Made by a program: the position numbers and the translations under genes
In this document: positions 1-6,716 of the stretch, one piece after another
Layout of the letters: the number at the start of each line of letters is the position of its first letter
Numbering within the stretch: the stretch's first letter is position 1
NCBI GenBank assembly: GCA_019310865.1
Contig: JAFDDL010000137.1
Coordinates: 1 to 8,521, forward strand
DNA: 8,521 bases
Source of the DNA: Deltaproteobacteria bacterium
GTDB taxonomy: Bacteria; Desulfobacterota; Desulfobacteria; Desulfobacterales; JAFDDL01
Reading direction: 5' to 3'
The notes under the pieces: model-generated
What the model saw: only the letters and a program-made list of their open reading frames with translations
Database searches by the model: none
What the model was told of the DNA's origin: nothing

Positions 1-1018
1 CCTTAGTATTTCGAAGATCCGGCACGTCCTCCTTGAAGGTGAGCCCCAGAAGCGCCACTTTGGAACCCAGGACCTGTTTTCCGGCCCGAATGAGCATTTT
101 CACGGTTCGTTCGGCAATATACTTGCCCATGCCGTCATTGATGCGCCGGCCCGATAGAATGATTTCGGGATGATACCCGAGCGCTTCGGCCTTGAAGGTC
201 AGATAGTATGGATCCACACCGATGCAATGCCCCCCCACCAGGCCCGGTCGAAACGGCAGAAAATTCCATTTGGTTCCGGCCGCCGCCAGGACTTCCTGTG
301 TATCGATTCCCGCCTTGTGGAAAATCATGGCCAGTTCGTTCATCAATGCGATATTTAAGTCCCGCTGGGTATTTTCAATAACCTTGGCGGCCTCTGCAAC
401 CTTGATGGTGGAGGCTTCATGAATACCGGCGCTTACCACTCGCCCGTACACACCGGCCAGAAGTTCTCGGGTGGGGGTGTCGGATCCGGCAACGACCTTG
501 ACAATCTTTTCCAGGGTATGGACCTTATCTCCGGGATTGATCCGTTCGGGCGAGTAGCCCACCGTGAAATCCGTCCCGAAACGATATCCGGAAGTCGCTT
601 CCAAAATCGGTACGCAGACCTCCTCGGTTGCGCCGGGGTAAACCGTCGATTCATAGGCCACGCAACTGCCGCGGCTCATATGCCGGCCCACTGTCCGGGA
701 CGCACCGGATAGGGGGGTTAGATCCGGATTGCGGTTATCATCAATGGGCGTGGGAACCGCCACGATGATAATTTTGCATTGTGAAAGAGCCTCAGGTTCA
801 TGGGTATACGTTACCGAAGCACTGGCCAGTGCTTCTGAAGACACTTCCAACGTTCGGTCAACATGGGATCGAAGCTGTTCGATGCGCTGGGTGCTTACAT
901 CATAACCAATCACCTGAAAATGCCTCGACAGGCACACCGCCAACGGCAAGCCCACGTACCCCAAACCGACAACGGCGATTTGATTTTTCCCAACCAGGAG
1001 CGATTCCAACGTCACCAT
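1..1018 (-). CDS. UDP-N-acetylhexosamine-type nucleotide sugar dehydrogenase, 3' end cut by window
   Basis: NAD-dependent oxidation of a UDP-sugar C6 alcohol to the uronic acid, a cytoplasmic step in making surface polysaccharide precursors. The visible 339 residues start at an ATG with an AGGAG-type ribosome site eight bases upstream. Residues 18-25 read GLGYVGLP, the NAD-binding Rossmann motif. The middle domain carries [12 protein letters not shown] and a helix with [14 protein letters not shown]. The catalytic cysteine is C265 within [12 protein letters not shown]. The C-terminal UDP-binding domain begins near [17 protein letters not shown] and continues off the left edge; the family is about 425 residues, so roughly 85-90 are missing. 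The INPGDK and ENTQRDLN signatures fit the WbpO/TviB/VipA (UDP-GalNAc or UDP-GlcNAc) branch better than UDP-glucose dehydrogenase. The exact substrate is inference. It is divergent from the AAA gene; its likely polysaccharide partners would lie off the left edge. Confidence 0.93.
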   Translation of the reverse strand, partial: MVTLESLLVGKNQIAVVGLGYVGLPLAVCLSRHFQVIGYDVSTQRIEQLRSHVDRTLEVSSEALASASVTYTHEPEALSQCKIIIVAVPTPIDDNRNPDLTPLSGASRTVGRHMSRGSCVAYESTVYPGATEEVCVPILEATSGYRFGTDFTVGYSPERINPGDKVHTLEKIVKVVAGSDTPTRELLAGVYGRVVSAGIHEASTIKVAEAAKVIENTQRDLNIALMNELAMIFHKAGIDTQEVLAAAGTKWNFLPFRPGLVGGHCIGVDPYYLTFKAEALGYHPEIILSGRRINDGMGKYIAERTVKMLIRAGKQVLGSKVALLGLTFKEDVPDLRNTK

Positions 1019-1152
1019 CTGCTTGTCTCCTCTCGCATGCATCTCAAACGGGCTGCCGAAAGGCGATACACCTTGATTTCCGTAACCCATCAGATTAGTA
1101 TTAAATTATCGCCAAACTCTGTTAGCATAACCACCCGTTAAAGTCATTAAAA

Positions 1153-1704
1153 ATGAAGGAAACTGCCAAATCGCCCATCCCGCCACGAAACCAATGGGTT
1201 GTCATCACGGGGGCGCCCTGCTCGGGCAAGACCACTGTTATCCGGGAACTTGAAAAACGCGGCTATCCGGTTGTTCATGAAACCGCCCGGGCATATATTG
1301 AGAAAAAACTCAGGGAAGGCATTCCCCTGGACAGGATCAGAGAAGACGAACTGGCATACGAAAGTGCAATTCTTCGTCAACGCGCGGCCATTGAAAAAAA
1401 GCTCGATCCCGGGCTAACGATATTTTTCGATCGGGGAATTCCCGATAGCATTGCCTACTATCGCTTGACCGGACTCGATGACAGGGAACCCATCACGCTG
1501 AGCCGTGAGACCCGGTATAAAAAAATATTTCTGTTTGAACGGCTCCCCTTTGAATCGGACGCCGTCCGATCTGAAGACGACGAGACGGCAGCCCAGCTTG
1601 AAACACTGGTTTTCAAAAGCTACCAAATGCTCGGCTACCGAATCGTTCGGATTCCAGTAATGCCCGTTATCGACCGTGTAAATAGGGTTCTAGAGAATCT
1701 TTAA
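1153..1704 (+). CDS. NadR/Ttd14-like AAA-type P-loop ATP-binding protein
   Basis: A 183-residue predicted small nucleotide-binding protein or kinase. The Walker A loop is GAPCSGKTT (G20-T28), followed by a helix and RGYPVVHETARAYIE, the E..R pattern typical of the AAA_28 (NadR/Ttd14) domain. A Walker B-like strand ends in LTIFFDRGIPDSIAYY (D93, R94). Later come the strand KKIFLFERLPFESDAVR, with a D..R lid pair, and the C-terminal GYRIVRIPVMPVIDRVNRVL. The single domain fills the protein, with no DNA-binding or adenylyltransferase part as in full-length NadR, so the substrate is unknown. Start is the only in-frame ATG that keeps the first strand before the P-loop; no clear Shine-Dalgarno precedes it. 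Its last 15 bases overlap the 3' end of the convergent pseudouridine synthase gene. No operon partner is visible on the plus strand. Confidence 0.85.
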   Translation: MKETAKSPIPPRNQWVVITGAPCSGKTTVIRELEKRGYPVVHETARAYIEKKLREGIPLDRIREDELAYESAILRQRAAIEKKLDPGLTIFFDRGIPDSIAYYRLTGLDDREPITLSRETRYKKIFLFERLPFESDAVRSEDDETAAQLETLVFKSYQMLGYRIVRIPVMPVIDRVNRVLENL

Positions 1705-2430
1705 CAGCACATCCTTTTCCGCCTCAGTCAAGGGACGCCACTGACCCGGTAAAAGCGCTCCCAATTGAATGCTGGCCATTCGGGTTCGCTTCAAGCGAAT
1801 CACCTTGTTTCCCGCCTGTTCCACCATCCGCCGAATCTGTCGGTTGCGGCCCTCCTGGAGTACGATTCTGAAGCAGTTGGGTGAAATTCGGCTTATTTTG
1901 GCCGGTCGGGTTCGCTTTCCGAGGATATCAACCCCCCGGGCCAGCTTTCCCAGCGCAGGGTCTGATATGTCTTGCTTTACGGTGACTTGGTATTCCTTTT
2001 CATGGTCAAAAGAAGGATGGGTCATCCGGTGATGCAAACGCCCGTCGTTGGTGAGAAGTATCAAGCCCTCCGATTGCTTATCGAGCCGGCCCACCGGGTA
2101 GACCCGTTGGGAAACGGCCACCAGGTCCAGAACAATCTTCTGCCCCGGATGGCTGCAACTGGTTACATAGCCTACCGGTTTATACAGGGCGATATAATGT
2201 TTCTCCTCCTGAATCACCACTCGATGGCCGTCAACCTCAACATGGGCTGCGGACGGGTCGATCTTGGTACCCAGTTCGCAAACCACCTGGCCGTTGACCC
2301 GCACGCGGCCGGCCCGGATGAGCTGCTCTCCTGCTCGTCTGGAGCAGTGGCCGGCCTGGGAGAGAAATTTTTGTATACGGATAGGTGTCACGGTCTTATC
2401 ACGACCGATAATCGGCGTTAATTCGCACAT
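1690..2430 (-). CDS. 23S rRNA pseudouridine synthase, RsuA/RluB/RluF family
   Basis: Isomerises a uridine in rRNA to pseudouridine. From the ATG at 2430 the protein has 246 residues. An S4 RNA-binding domain comes first (IRIQKFLSQAGHCSRR to about VRVNGQVV), then the catalytic domain with YKPVGYVTS, and VGRLDKQSEGLILLTNDG with the catalytic aspartate D117. The closing part, EGRNRQIRRMVE and RTRMASIQLGALLPGQWRPLT, is typical of the family. HEKEYQVTV and GVDILGKRT recall RluF more than RsuA, which is judgement from memory. The start is uncertain: GTG 2448, ATG 2430 and GTG 2391 are all open and none has a good ribosome site. GTG 2391, seven bases after the argJ stop, gives the short N-terminus usual in the family and would suit reinitiation after argJ. 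The 3' end overlaps the AAA gene by 15 bases. Confidence 0.92.
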   Translation of the reverse strand: MCELTPIIGRDKTVTPIRIQKFLSQAGHCSRRAGEQLIRAGRVRVNGQVVCELGTKIDPSAAHVEVDGHRVVIQEEKHYIALYKPVGYVTSCSHPGQKIVLDLVAVSQRVYPVGRLDKQSEGLILLTNDGRLHHRMTHPSFDHEKEYQVTVKQDISDPALGKLARGVDILGKRTRPAKISRISPNCFRIVLQEGRNRQIRRMVEQAGNKVIRLKRTRMASIQLGALLPGQWRPLTEAEKDVLLKIL

Positions 2431-3586
2431 AATCGACGGAAAAATCACAGGTGATCATGCTCGCCTGTCCGTCACCAATATTCAAATCGATGGTGATGGT
2501 CATATCGGGTTTTTTAAGTACCGCCGTTGCCTGAGCTTCGGCCTCGGGGCCACATCCCATTCCGTCTTTCACCATCCGGACCTGGTCAAAAAAGATATCG
2601 ATCTTATCCGGATCCAGTTCCGAACCGGCCCGGCCAACGGCCATAATCAATCGGCCCCAGTTGGCATCTTCACCAAAAAATGCGGTTTTCACCAGGGGAG
2701 AATGGGCCACCGTATCAACGATTCGAAACGCATCGCCATCCGATTGGGCTCCCTTGACCATTATTTCGATGAACTTTGTGACACCCTCACCGTCTCGAAC
2801 CATGGCTTTTGCAAGTTCATGGCAAACCTCATCGAGCACCTTTTGAAAGGCAGACTCATGAGCCGGTGCGGCGATATTGGCGCCGGATACCCCGTTGGCC
2901 ATCAACAGCACCGTATCGTTTGTGCTGGTGTCCCCGTCAATGGATGCCCGGTTGAATGATCGGTCAACAGCCCGGCCCAGCGCCTGTTTTAAAAAACCCG
3001 CGGGCACCGACGCATCGGTCATAATAAAGCTGAGCATCGTGGCCATATCCGGGCGGATCATGCCGGCACCCTTGACCATGCCCGTCACATTGAACACCCG
3101 GCCATCCAGCTCTCCGGACCTGGAAATGGTCTTGGGAACCGTATCAGTGGTCATGATGGCCACGGCACAATCCATGATACCGTCAAGTGACAATGCGCTC
3201 ACCAGTTCTGGGATGGCGCCCCGGACAACTGCCATGGGCATCGGCTCGCCGATCACGCCGGTGGAAGCTACCAGAACAGACTCCTTGGAAATCCCTAAGC
3301 TTTGCGCAACCATCGCCGTCATTTCCCGGGCATCGGCCATTCCCTGTGCCCCGGTGCAACAGTTGGCATTTCCGCTGTTGACGATAATGGCATGGCATTG
3401 ACCGGACTGAACCCGTTCCCGATCCAGTTGAACCGGCGCGGCTTGAATGCGATTCTTTGTAAATACACCGGTAACAGCGGCCGGGGTCTCCGATACAATG
3501 AGACCCAGGTCTTTGGCGCCGTCCTTTTTAATCCCGGCGGAGATGCCCGCAGCTTTAAATCCCGGGCAAAGCGGTTTGTCCCTCAT
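2399..3586 (-). CDS. argJ: Bifunctional ornithine acetyltransferase / N-acetylglutamate synthase ArgJ
   Basis: Moves the acetyl group from N-acetylornithine to glutamate (cyclic arginine pathway) and, in bifunctional forms, also makes N-acetylglutamate from acetyl-CoA. The protein is 395 residues, a normal length. It is made as one chain that cleaves itself before the nucleophilic threonine of KGAGMIRPDMATML (T183). Other family marks are VNSGNANCCTGAQG, STGVIGEPMP, TTDTVPK, SIDGDTSTNDTV and FGEDANWGR; the C-terminus is INADYRS. The start is set by a perfect AGGAGG ten bases upstream of ATG 3586; an upstream in-frame TTG at 3607 would put the ribosome site inside the gene. The last bases run directly into the pseudouridine synthase gene, so the two are probably co-transcribed. 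Whether both reactions are present cannot be told from sequence alone. Confidence 0.97.
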   Translation of the reverse strand: MRDKPLCPGFKAAGISAGIKKDGAKDLGLIVSETPAAVTGVFTKNRIQAAPVQLDRERVQSGQCHAIIVNSGNANCCTGAQGMADAREMTAMVAQSLGISKESVLVASTGVIGEPMPMAVVRGAIPELVSALSLDGIMDCAVAIMTTDTVPKTISRSGELDGRVFNVTGMVKGAGMIRPDMATMLSFIMTDASVPAGFLKQALGRAVDRSFNRASIDGDTSTNDTVLLMANGVSGANIAAPAHESAFQKVLDEVCHELAKAMVRDGEGVTKFIEIMVKGAQSDGDAFRIVDTVAHSPLVKTAFFGEDANWGRLIMAVGRAGSELDPDKIDIFFDQVRMVKDGMGCGPEAEAQATAVLKKPDMTITIDLNIGDGQASMITCDFSVDYVRINADYRS

Positions 3587-3770
3587 GGATATAGATCCTC
3601 CTGTCAATGTGATGGGTTATCTGTGGATCGTCATCGCTTAAAAATTCTCCACTCCACGAACGGGGTGCATCCGGGGCCAACCAGATTCCAAGCTCCGCCG
3701 GATTATAAGCGATCGCTTCCCCCAGGCCCTGTGAAACCCCGGTTACAATTACAACCAGTGATTCAGTCAT
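3555..3770 (-). pseudogene. Short-chain dehydrogenase remnant with internal deletion
   Basis: A 71-residue frame begins MTESLVVIVTGVSQGLGEAIA, which matches the N-terminal strand and TGxxxGxG cofactor loop of short-chain dehydrogenases (T10, G11, G15, G17). It then jumps directly to NPAELGIWLAPDAPRSWSG and EFLSDDDPQI, which resembles the C-terminal stretch of the same fold (xxWLASDxxRxxSGxFxS). The roughly 190 residues that should lie between, including the YxxxK active site, are absent. The simplest reading is an in-frame internal deletion near residue 21-22. No ribosome site at a useful distance is seen, and the frame runs 32 bases into argJ. Alternative: an unrelated small protein that happens to look like the two ends. 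The frame stays open upstream to 4001, but that part covers the opposite-strand selenoprotein gene and is not convincing. Confidence 0.45.
3597..3602 (-). promoter_or_regulatory. Shine-Dalgarno of argJ
   Basis: The minus strand reads AGGAGG here, ten bases before ATG 3586. It decides in favour of this start over the longer TTG form at 3607. Confidence 0.8.
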
Positions 3771-3782
3771 CTCTTGTTTGAA

Positions 3783-3811
3783 TTGACATCTTTCCAACCG
3801 ATAGCTATATT
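3783..3811 (+). promoter_or_regulatory. Near-consensus sigma70-type promoter
   Basis: The -35 TTGACA at 3783-3788 is an exact consensus match. A 17-base spacer leads to the -10 TATATT at 3806-3811, five of six matches to TATAAT. Transcription would begin near 3818, leaving about 55 untranslated bases before ATG 3873. It would drive the dual-CXXC small protein and probably truA, whose start lies 73 bases after the small gene's stop with no terminator between them. Confidence 0.7.
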
Positions 3812-3872
3812 TCCACGCCGGGATGCAAACTTTCCGTGCACCCGCGAATTCAAGCAAATGGATGGGACGACC

Positions 3873-4055
3873 ATGACCGAACATACCGCGCTTTGCCCGG
3901 ACTGTAAAGAACAGCTGGAGCTGTATCGATCCTGACGACGGGTCCGGCTTCGCTGCAAGTCTTGCGGCAACCGGTACCCGCTGGAACAATTCAGCGATCA
4001 CATCGATGACCTATGGGAAGAGATGCTGGCCAACGTACCCTGCGACAGGATGTAG
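3873..4055 (+). CDS. Dual-CXXC motif small selenoprotein (in-frame TGA read as Sec)
   Basis: A 60-codon gene with TGA at codon 21 (3933-3935) and a final TAG. Before the TGA: MTEHTALCPDCKEQLELYRS, with C8-P-D-C11. After it: RRVRLRCKSCGNRYP, with C28-K-S-C31, then an acidic tail (DHIDDLWEEML) and C57 in PCDRM. The protein on both sides of the TGA is one coherent zinc-ribbon-like unit, which argues against a stop. I recall a family named 'dual CXXC motif small (seleno)protein' in sulfate reducers that matches this arrangement; its function is unknown, with metal binding or redox work plausible. A hairpin resembling a bacterial SECIS starts three bases after the TGA, and a strong promoter lies upstream. 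TGA is an ordinary stop in three neighbouring genes, so the code is not reassigned. The start could also be ATG 3858 in the same frame; neither has a good ribosome site. Alternative: a gene recently broken by a nonsense mutation. Confidence 0.8.
3939..3980 (+). promoter_or_regulatory. Candidate bacterial SECIS hairpin
   Basis: Directly after the in-frame TGA the mRNA can fold into a long hairpin. The lower stem is CGGGT (3939-3943) with ACCCG (3976-3980) and CCGG (3944-3947) with CCGG (3971-3974), leaving one bulged U at 3975. After an internal loop (CUUC against AA), the upper stem pairs GCUGCAA (3952-3958) with UUGCGGC (3962-3968), including one U-G wobble, and closes on the loop GUC (3959-3961). 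The loop G lies 24 bases after the TGA, within the usual spacing for bacterial SECIS elements. The apex resembles the GGUC loop of E. coli fdhF, which SelB recognises. Pairing was done by eye, without an energy calculation. Confidence 0.7.
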
Positions 4056-4128
4056 ATAGTTCCCATCCATAAATGGCTAATTCTTTTCGATTTCTGGATG
4101 AGCACTAAACAAGAACTGATTTTAATCC

Positions 4129-4890
4129 ATGCCCAATAATCAAGACAAAAGAAATTTCAAGCTGACCATCGAATACGACGGCTCCGCCTATCTGGGTTGG
4201 CAGCGCCAGAAAAACCCCCGGACCGTTCAAGGGAACATTGAACGGGCCATTGAAAAATTCACCGGTCAAAGCGTTGGCGTCATCGGGTCCGGGCGAACCG
4301 ATTCCGGTGTGCACGCCCTGGGCCAGGTCGCAAGTTTTAACTGTATCACAAAGCTATCCCCGGAAGTCATTCAACGCGCACTCAATGCAATTTTACCCGA
4401 CGATATCGTCGTCCACGGGTGCACGGAGATGCCCATGGATTTTCATGCCCGATATGATGTCATCGCAAAACGATACCGGTACCGCATCATAAATCGCAAC
4501 ATTCCCTGCGCCGTCGGCCGGCAGTACGCCTGGTTTATCAAGCGCCCCCTCGATCTACCCGCCATGACGGCCGCCCTGGCTCACCTGATCGGCAAGCACG
4601 ATTTTTCCGCCTTTGAAGCAGCGGGAGCCCCCCGATCCCATTCGATTCGTCACGTCCATCGAGCAAAACTTCATCGAGACGACAATGACCACATCGACTT
4701 CACCATCGAAGCCAATGGGTTTTTAAGACACATGGTTCGAAACATCGTTGGCACATTGGTGGATGTGGGATTGGGAAAGAGGACACCGGAATCTATGCGA
4801 GTGATTCGAGAGGCCAAAGACCGCTCACTTGCGGGCATCACCGCACCGGCACATGGATTGTTTCTGGTTCAGGTTCTGTATTCGATTTAA
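4129..4890 (+). CDS. truA: tRNA pseudouridine(38-40) synthase TruA
   Basis: Converts uridines 38-40 in the anticodon stem-loop of many tRNAs to pseudouridine. The 253-residue length is normal. Residues 11-25 (KLTIEYDGSAYLGWQ) form the first strand, with the usual YDGxxYxGWQ signature, and RTVQGNIERA follows. The catalytic aspartate is D58 in GSGRTDSGVHALGQVA. AKRYRYRI and HDFSAFEAAG are further family marks, and the C-terminal FTIEANGFLRHMVRNIVGTLVDVG is very characteristic. No strong ribosome site precedes ATG 4129. It probably shares the promoter at 3783 with the small selenoprotein gene. Its stop TAA (4888-4890) overlaps the stop of the convergent chloride transporter gene. Confidence 0.97.
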   Translation: MPNNQDKRNFKLTIEYDGSAYLGWQRQKNPRTVQGNIERAIEKFTGQSVGVIGSGRTDSGVHALGQVASFNCITKLSPEVIQRALNAILPDDIVVHGCTEMPMDFHARYDVIAKRYRYRIINRNIPCAVGRQYAWFIKRPLDLPAMTAALAHLIGKHDFSAFEAAGAPRSHSIRHVHRAKLHRDDNDHIDFTIEANGFLRHMVRNIVGTLVDVGLGKRTPESMRVIREAKDRSLAGITAPAHGLFLVQVLYSI

Positions 4891-6716
4891 TCGGCTGACC
4901 GACTCTTCATTTCTGCGATCTGACCATTGTAGAATGAAATCACTTCTCTTCTGTTGAGCATTCCGACCAATTGGCTATAATCATCTTCGTGCACAACCGG
5001 CAGGCTGTCGATATTTCGGGTCGTGAATTTGCTCAGGACATTATTCAAATCGTCCGATGGATGGGTAATAATGATGTCGGACGTGCCGATGTCTTTCATC
5101 AATACCAGATGCTCGATTTCCTCAGCAAACAGAACATGTCGAACATCGTTGATGGAAAATATGCTCGTCATCCGTCCATCCTGATCCATGACTGGGAAAT
5201 AATGCTGGGTAGATTCTGAAAAAAATGTCTTGAACTGCGAAAAGGTCATGTCCTGGGGAATCATGGTAACCTTTTTAACCAGATGCATCAGATCTTTGAC
5301 CCGGATGGCCTGTAGAATGTCCACGAAGAACTCTCCGGCGTGAGCCGGCGATTCGATTTTCCGTTTCACCTGACATTCGTAAATGGTCCAACGCTGAGAG
5401 GCCAAATACGCCACTGAGCATACCAGAAGACTCGGCAGCAGCAAGTGATACGAGTTTGTCATTTCACTGACAAAGATGATGGTGGAGATGGGTGTATTCG
5501 AAACGGCAGTGAAAAATCCCGCCATGCCGACCACCACAAAAGCGCCGGGTTGGCTGACCACACCCGGTATGACGGCGTGAAACCCCTTTCCCACCACGCC
5601 GCCCATGGCGCCACCGATCACAACAGAGGGACCGAACACACCGCCGCTGCCGCCCGAACCGATGGAAAAAGAGGTGGTAATCACCTTTCCCACGGCAAGG
5701 GTAAGCAGAAACAGAATGCTCACGTTGGCAGGGTTGTTCAGCACCTGCTGAACATATCCGTACCCGAATGCCAGGGTATGGGGCAGAAAAAAACCGATAA
5801 TGCCGGTGCACAGGCCGCCGATGGCGGGTTTGATATGGTTTGGAATTTGAAATGATCTAAAGAGGTTGGTAATGCCGTAAAACGATTTAACATAAAACAC
5901 ACCGGTACCGACCAGTACGATGGCCAGCACCAGGTAGGGGCCGAGCTCCAGGGGGTTTTGAAATTTGAAGTCCGGCGCCTCGAACAGCGACCCCCACCCA
6001 AACACCAAGCAGAATATACAATATGCGACCACCGATGACATGCCGGCGGGAATAATGACTTCGGATTCAAACTCGGGATCCCGGTAAAGCACCTCGGCCG
6101 CAAATAGCGCGCCGGCAAGTGGCGCCCGAAAGATACTGCCAACCCCGGCTCCGATTCCCGCAGCCATCATGATCCGGCGCTCCCGGTCCGACAGCTTGAG
6201 TTTGGTGGCCAGAAAGGAACCGAATCCGGCCCCAATCTGGGCAATGGGCCCTTCCCGCCCACCAGAGCCACCCGTAGTTAACGTAATGGCCGATGCAATG
6301 GTTTTAATCACCGGCACCCGGCTTCTCATGAATCCGCCTTTGCGGTGATAGGCATCTATTGCGGCGTCGGTGCCAGGCCCTTCGGCCTCAGGTGCGAAAG
6401 TATAGACCAGCCAGCCGCTGACAATCCCCCCTATCGCGGGCAGGAACAGTAGAATCCACCGGTTGAAAGGTGTGGCAAAGGGGGGGAACGGATTGTGTTC
6501 GCCCGCCGGTGCCGGTGGGCGATATCCAGCGAGCAGATCCATGAAAAAATGGACACCGAGTTGACAAAGGTAATGAAAAACGATGGAACCGAGCCCGGCA
6601 ATGATACCGATCACCAGGAAATAGATGGCCCATTTACCGGCATGGGCAAAATTAAATCCTTGCTTTCGAGCCTCGGGCCCGGTGGTTCCCTTTTCCACGG
6701 CCTTTGCAGATTCCAT
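4887..6716 (-). CDS. CLC-family chloride channel/transporter with C-terminal CBS pair
   Basis: An inner-membrane anion transporter of 609 residues: a CLC membrane domain with about ten or more hydrophobic helices (residues about 28-440), then two CBS domains (about 474-532 and 542-598) that in this family often bind nucleotides and regulate gating. The anion-pathway motif GSGGREGP contains the gating glutamate E155. SGGVFGPSVVIGG (about 358-369) matches the GxFxP motif. The first selectivity motif (GSGIP in E. coli ClcA) is replaced by GPGTDAAIDAYH. The segment APLAGALFAAEVLY aligns with E. coli APLAGILFIIEEM, so the internal proton-path glutamate (E203) appears to be V209. Chloride/proton coupling is therefore doubtful. 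The ATG overlaps the aminotransferase stop as TGATG, pointing to coupled translation. The link to the aminotransferase in function is not obvious. Confidence 0.95.
   Translation of the reverse strand: MESAKAVEKGTTGPEARKQGFNFAHAGKWAIYFLVIGIIAGLGSIVFHYLCQLGVHFFMDLLAGYRPPAPAGEHNPFPPFATPFNRWILLFLPAIGGIVSGWLVYTFAPEAEGPGTDAAIDAYHRKGGFMRSRVPVIKTIASAITLTTGGSGGREGPIAQIGAGFGSFLATKLKLSDRERRIMMAAGIGAGVGSIFRAPLAGALFAAEVLYRDPEFESEVIIPAGMSSVVAYCIFCLVFGWGSLFEAPDFKFQNPLELGPYLVLAIVLVGTGVFYVKSFYGITNLFRSFQIPNHIKPAIGGLCTGIIGFFLPHTLAFGYGYVQQVLNNPANVSILFLLTLAVGKVITTSFSIGSGGSGGVFGPSVVIGGAMGGVVGKGFHAVIPGVVSQPGAFVVVGMAGFFTAVSNTPISTIIFVSEMTNSYHLLLPSLLVCSVAYLASQRWTIYECQVKRKIESPAHAGEFFVDILQAIRVKDLMHLVKKVTMIPQDMTFSQFKTFFSESTQHYFPVMDQDGRMTSIFSINDVRHVLFAEEIEHLVLMKDIGTSDIIITHPSDDLNNVLSKFTTRNIDSLPVVHEDDYSQLVGMLNRREVISFYNGQIAEMKSRSAD

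Noticed and set aside
1019..1152. Promoters in the divergent gap between the sugar dehydrogenase and the AAA gene
   Set aside because: Promoters are expected here. The AT-rich stretch around 1090-1110 offers only poor matches such as TTGATT with TAGTAT, not enough to call a site on either strand.
2264..2959. 231-residue plus-strand frame opposite argJ and the pseudouridine synthase
   Set aside because: It lies antisense to two well-supported genes and shows no recognisable domain.
3587..3607. Longer argJ form from TTG 3607
   Set aside because: The perfect AGGAGG would be inside the gene, and ATG 3586 is correctly spaced from it.
3771..4001. Upstream extension of the dehydrogenase-like frame on the minus strand (148 residues in all)
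   Set aside because: It has no family resemblance before MTESLVV and covers the promoter and 5' half of the plus-strand selenoprotein gene.
4064..4077. Short inverted repeat CCAT/ATGG between the selenoprotein gene and truA as a terminator
   Set aside because: Only four pairs with a six-base loop and no adjacent T-run; too weak to end transcription.
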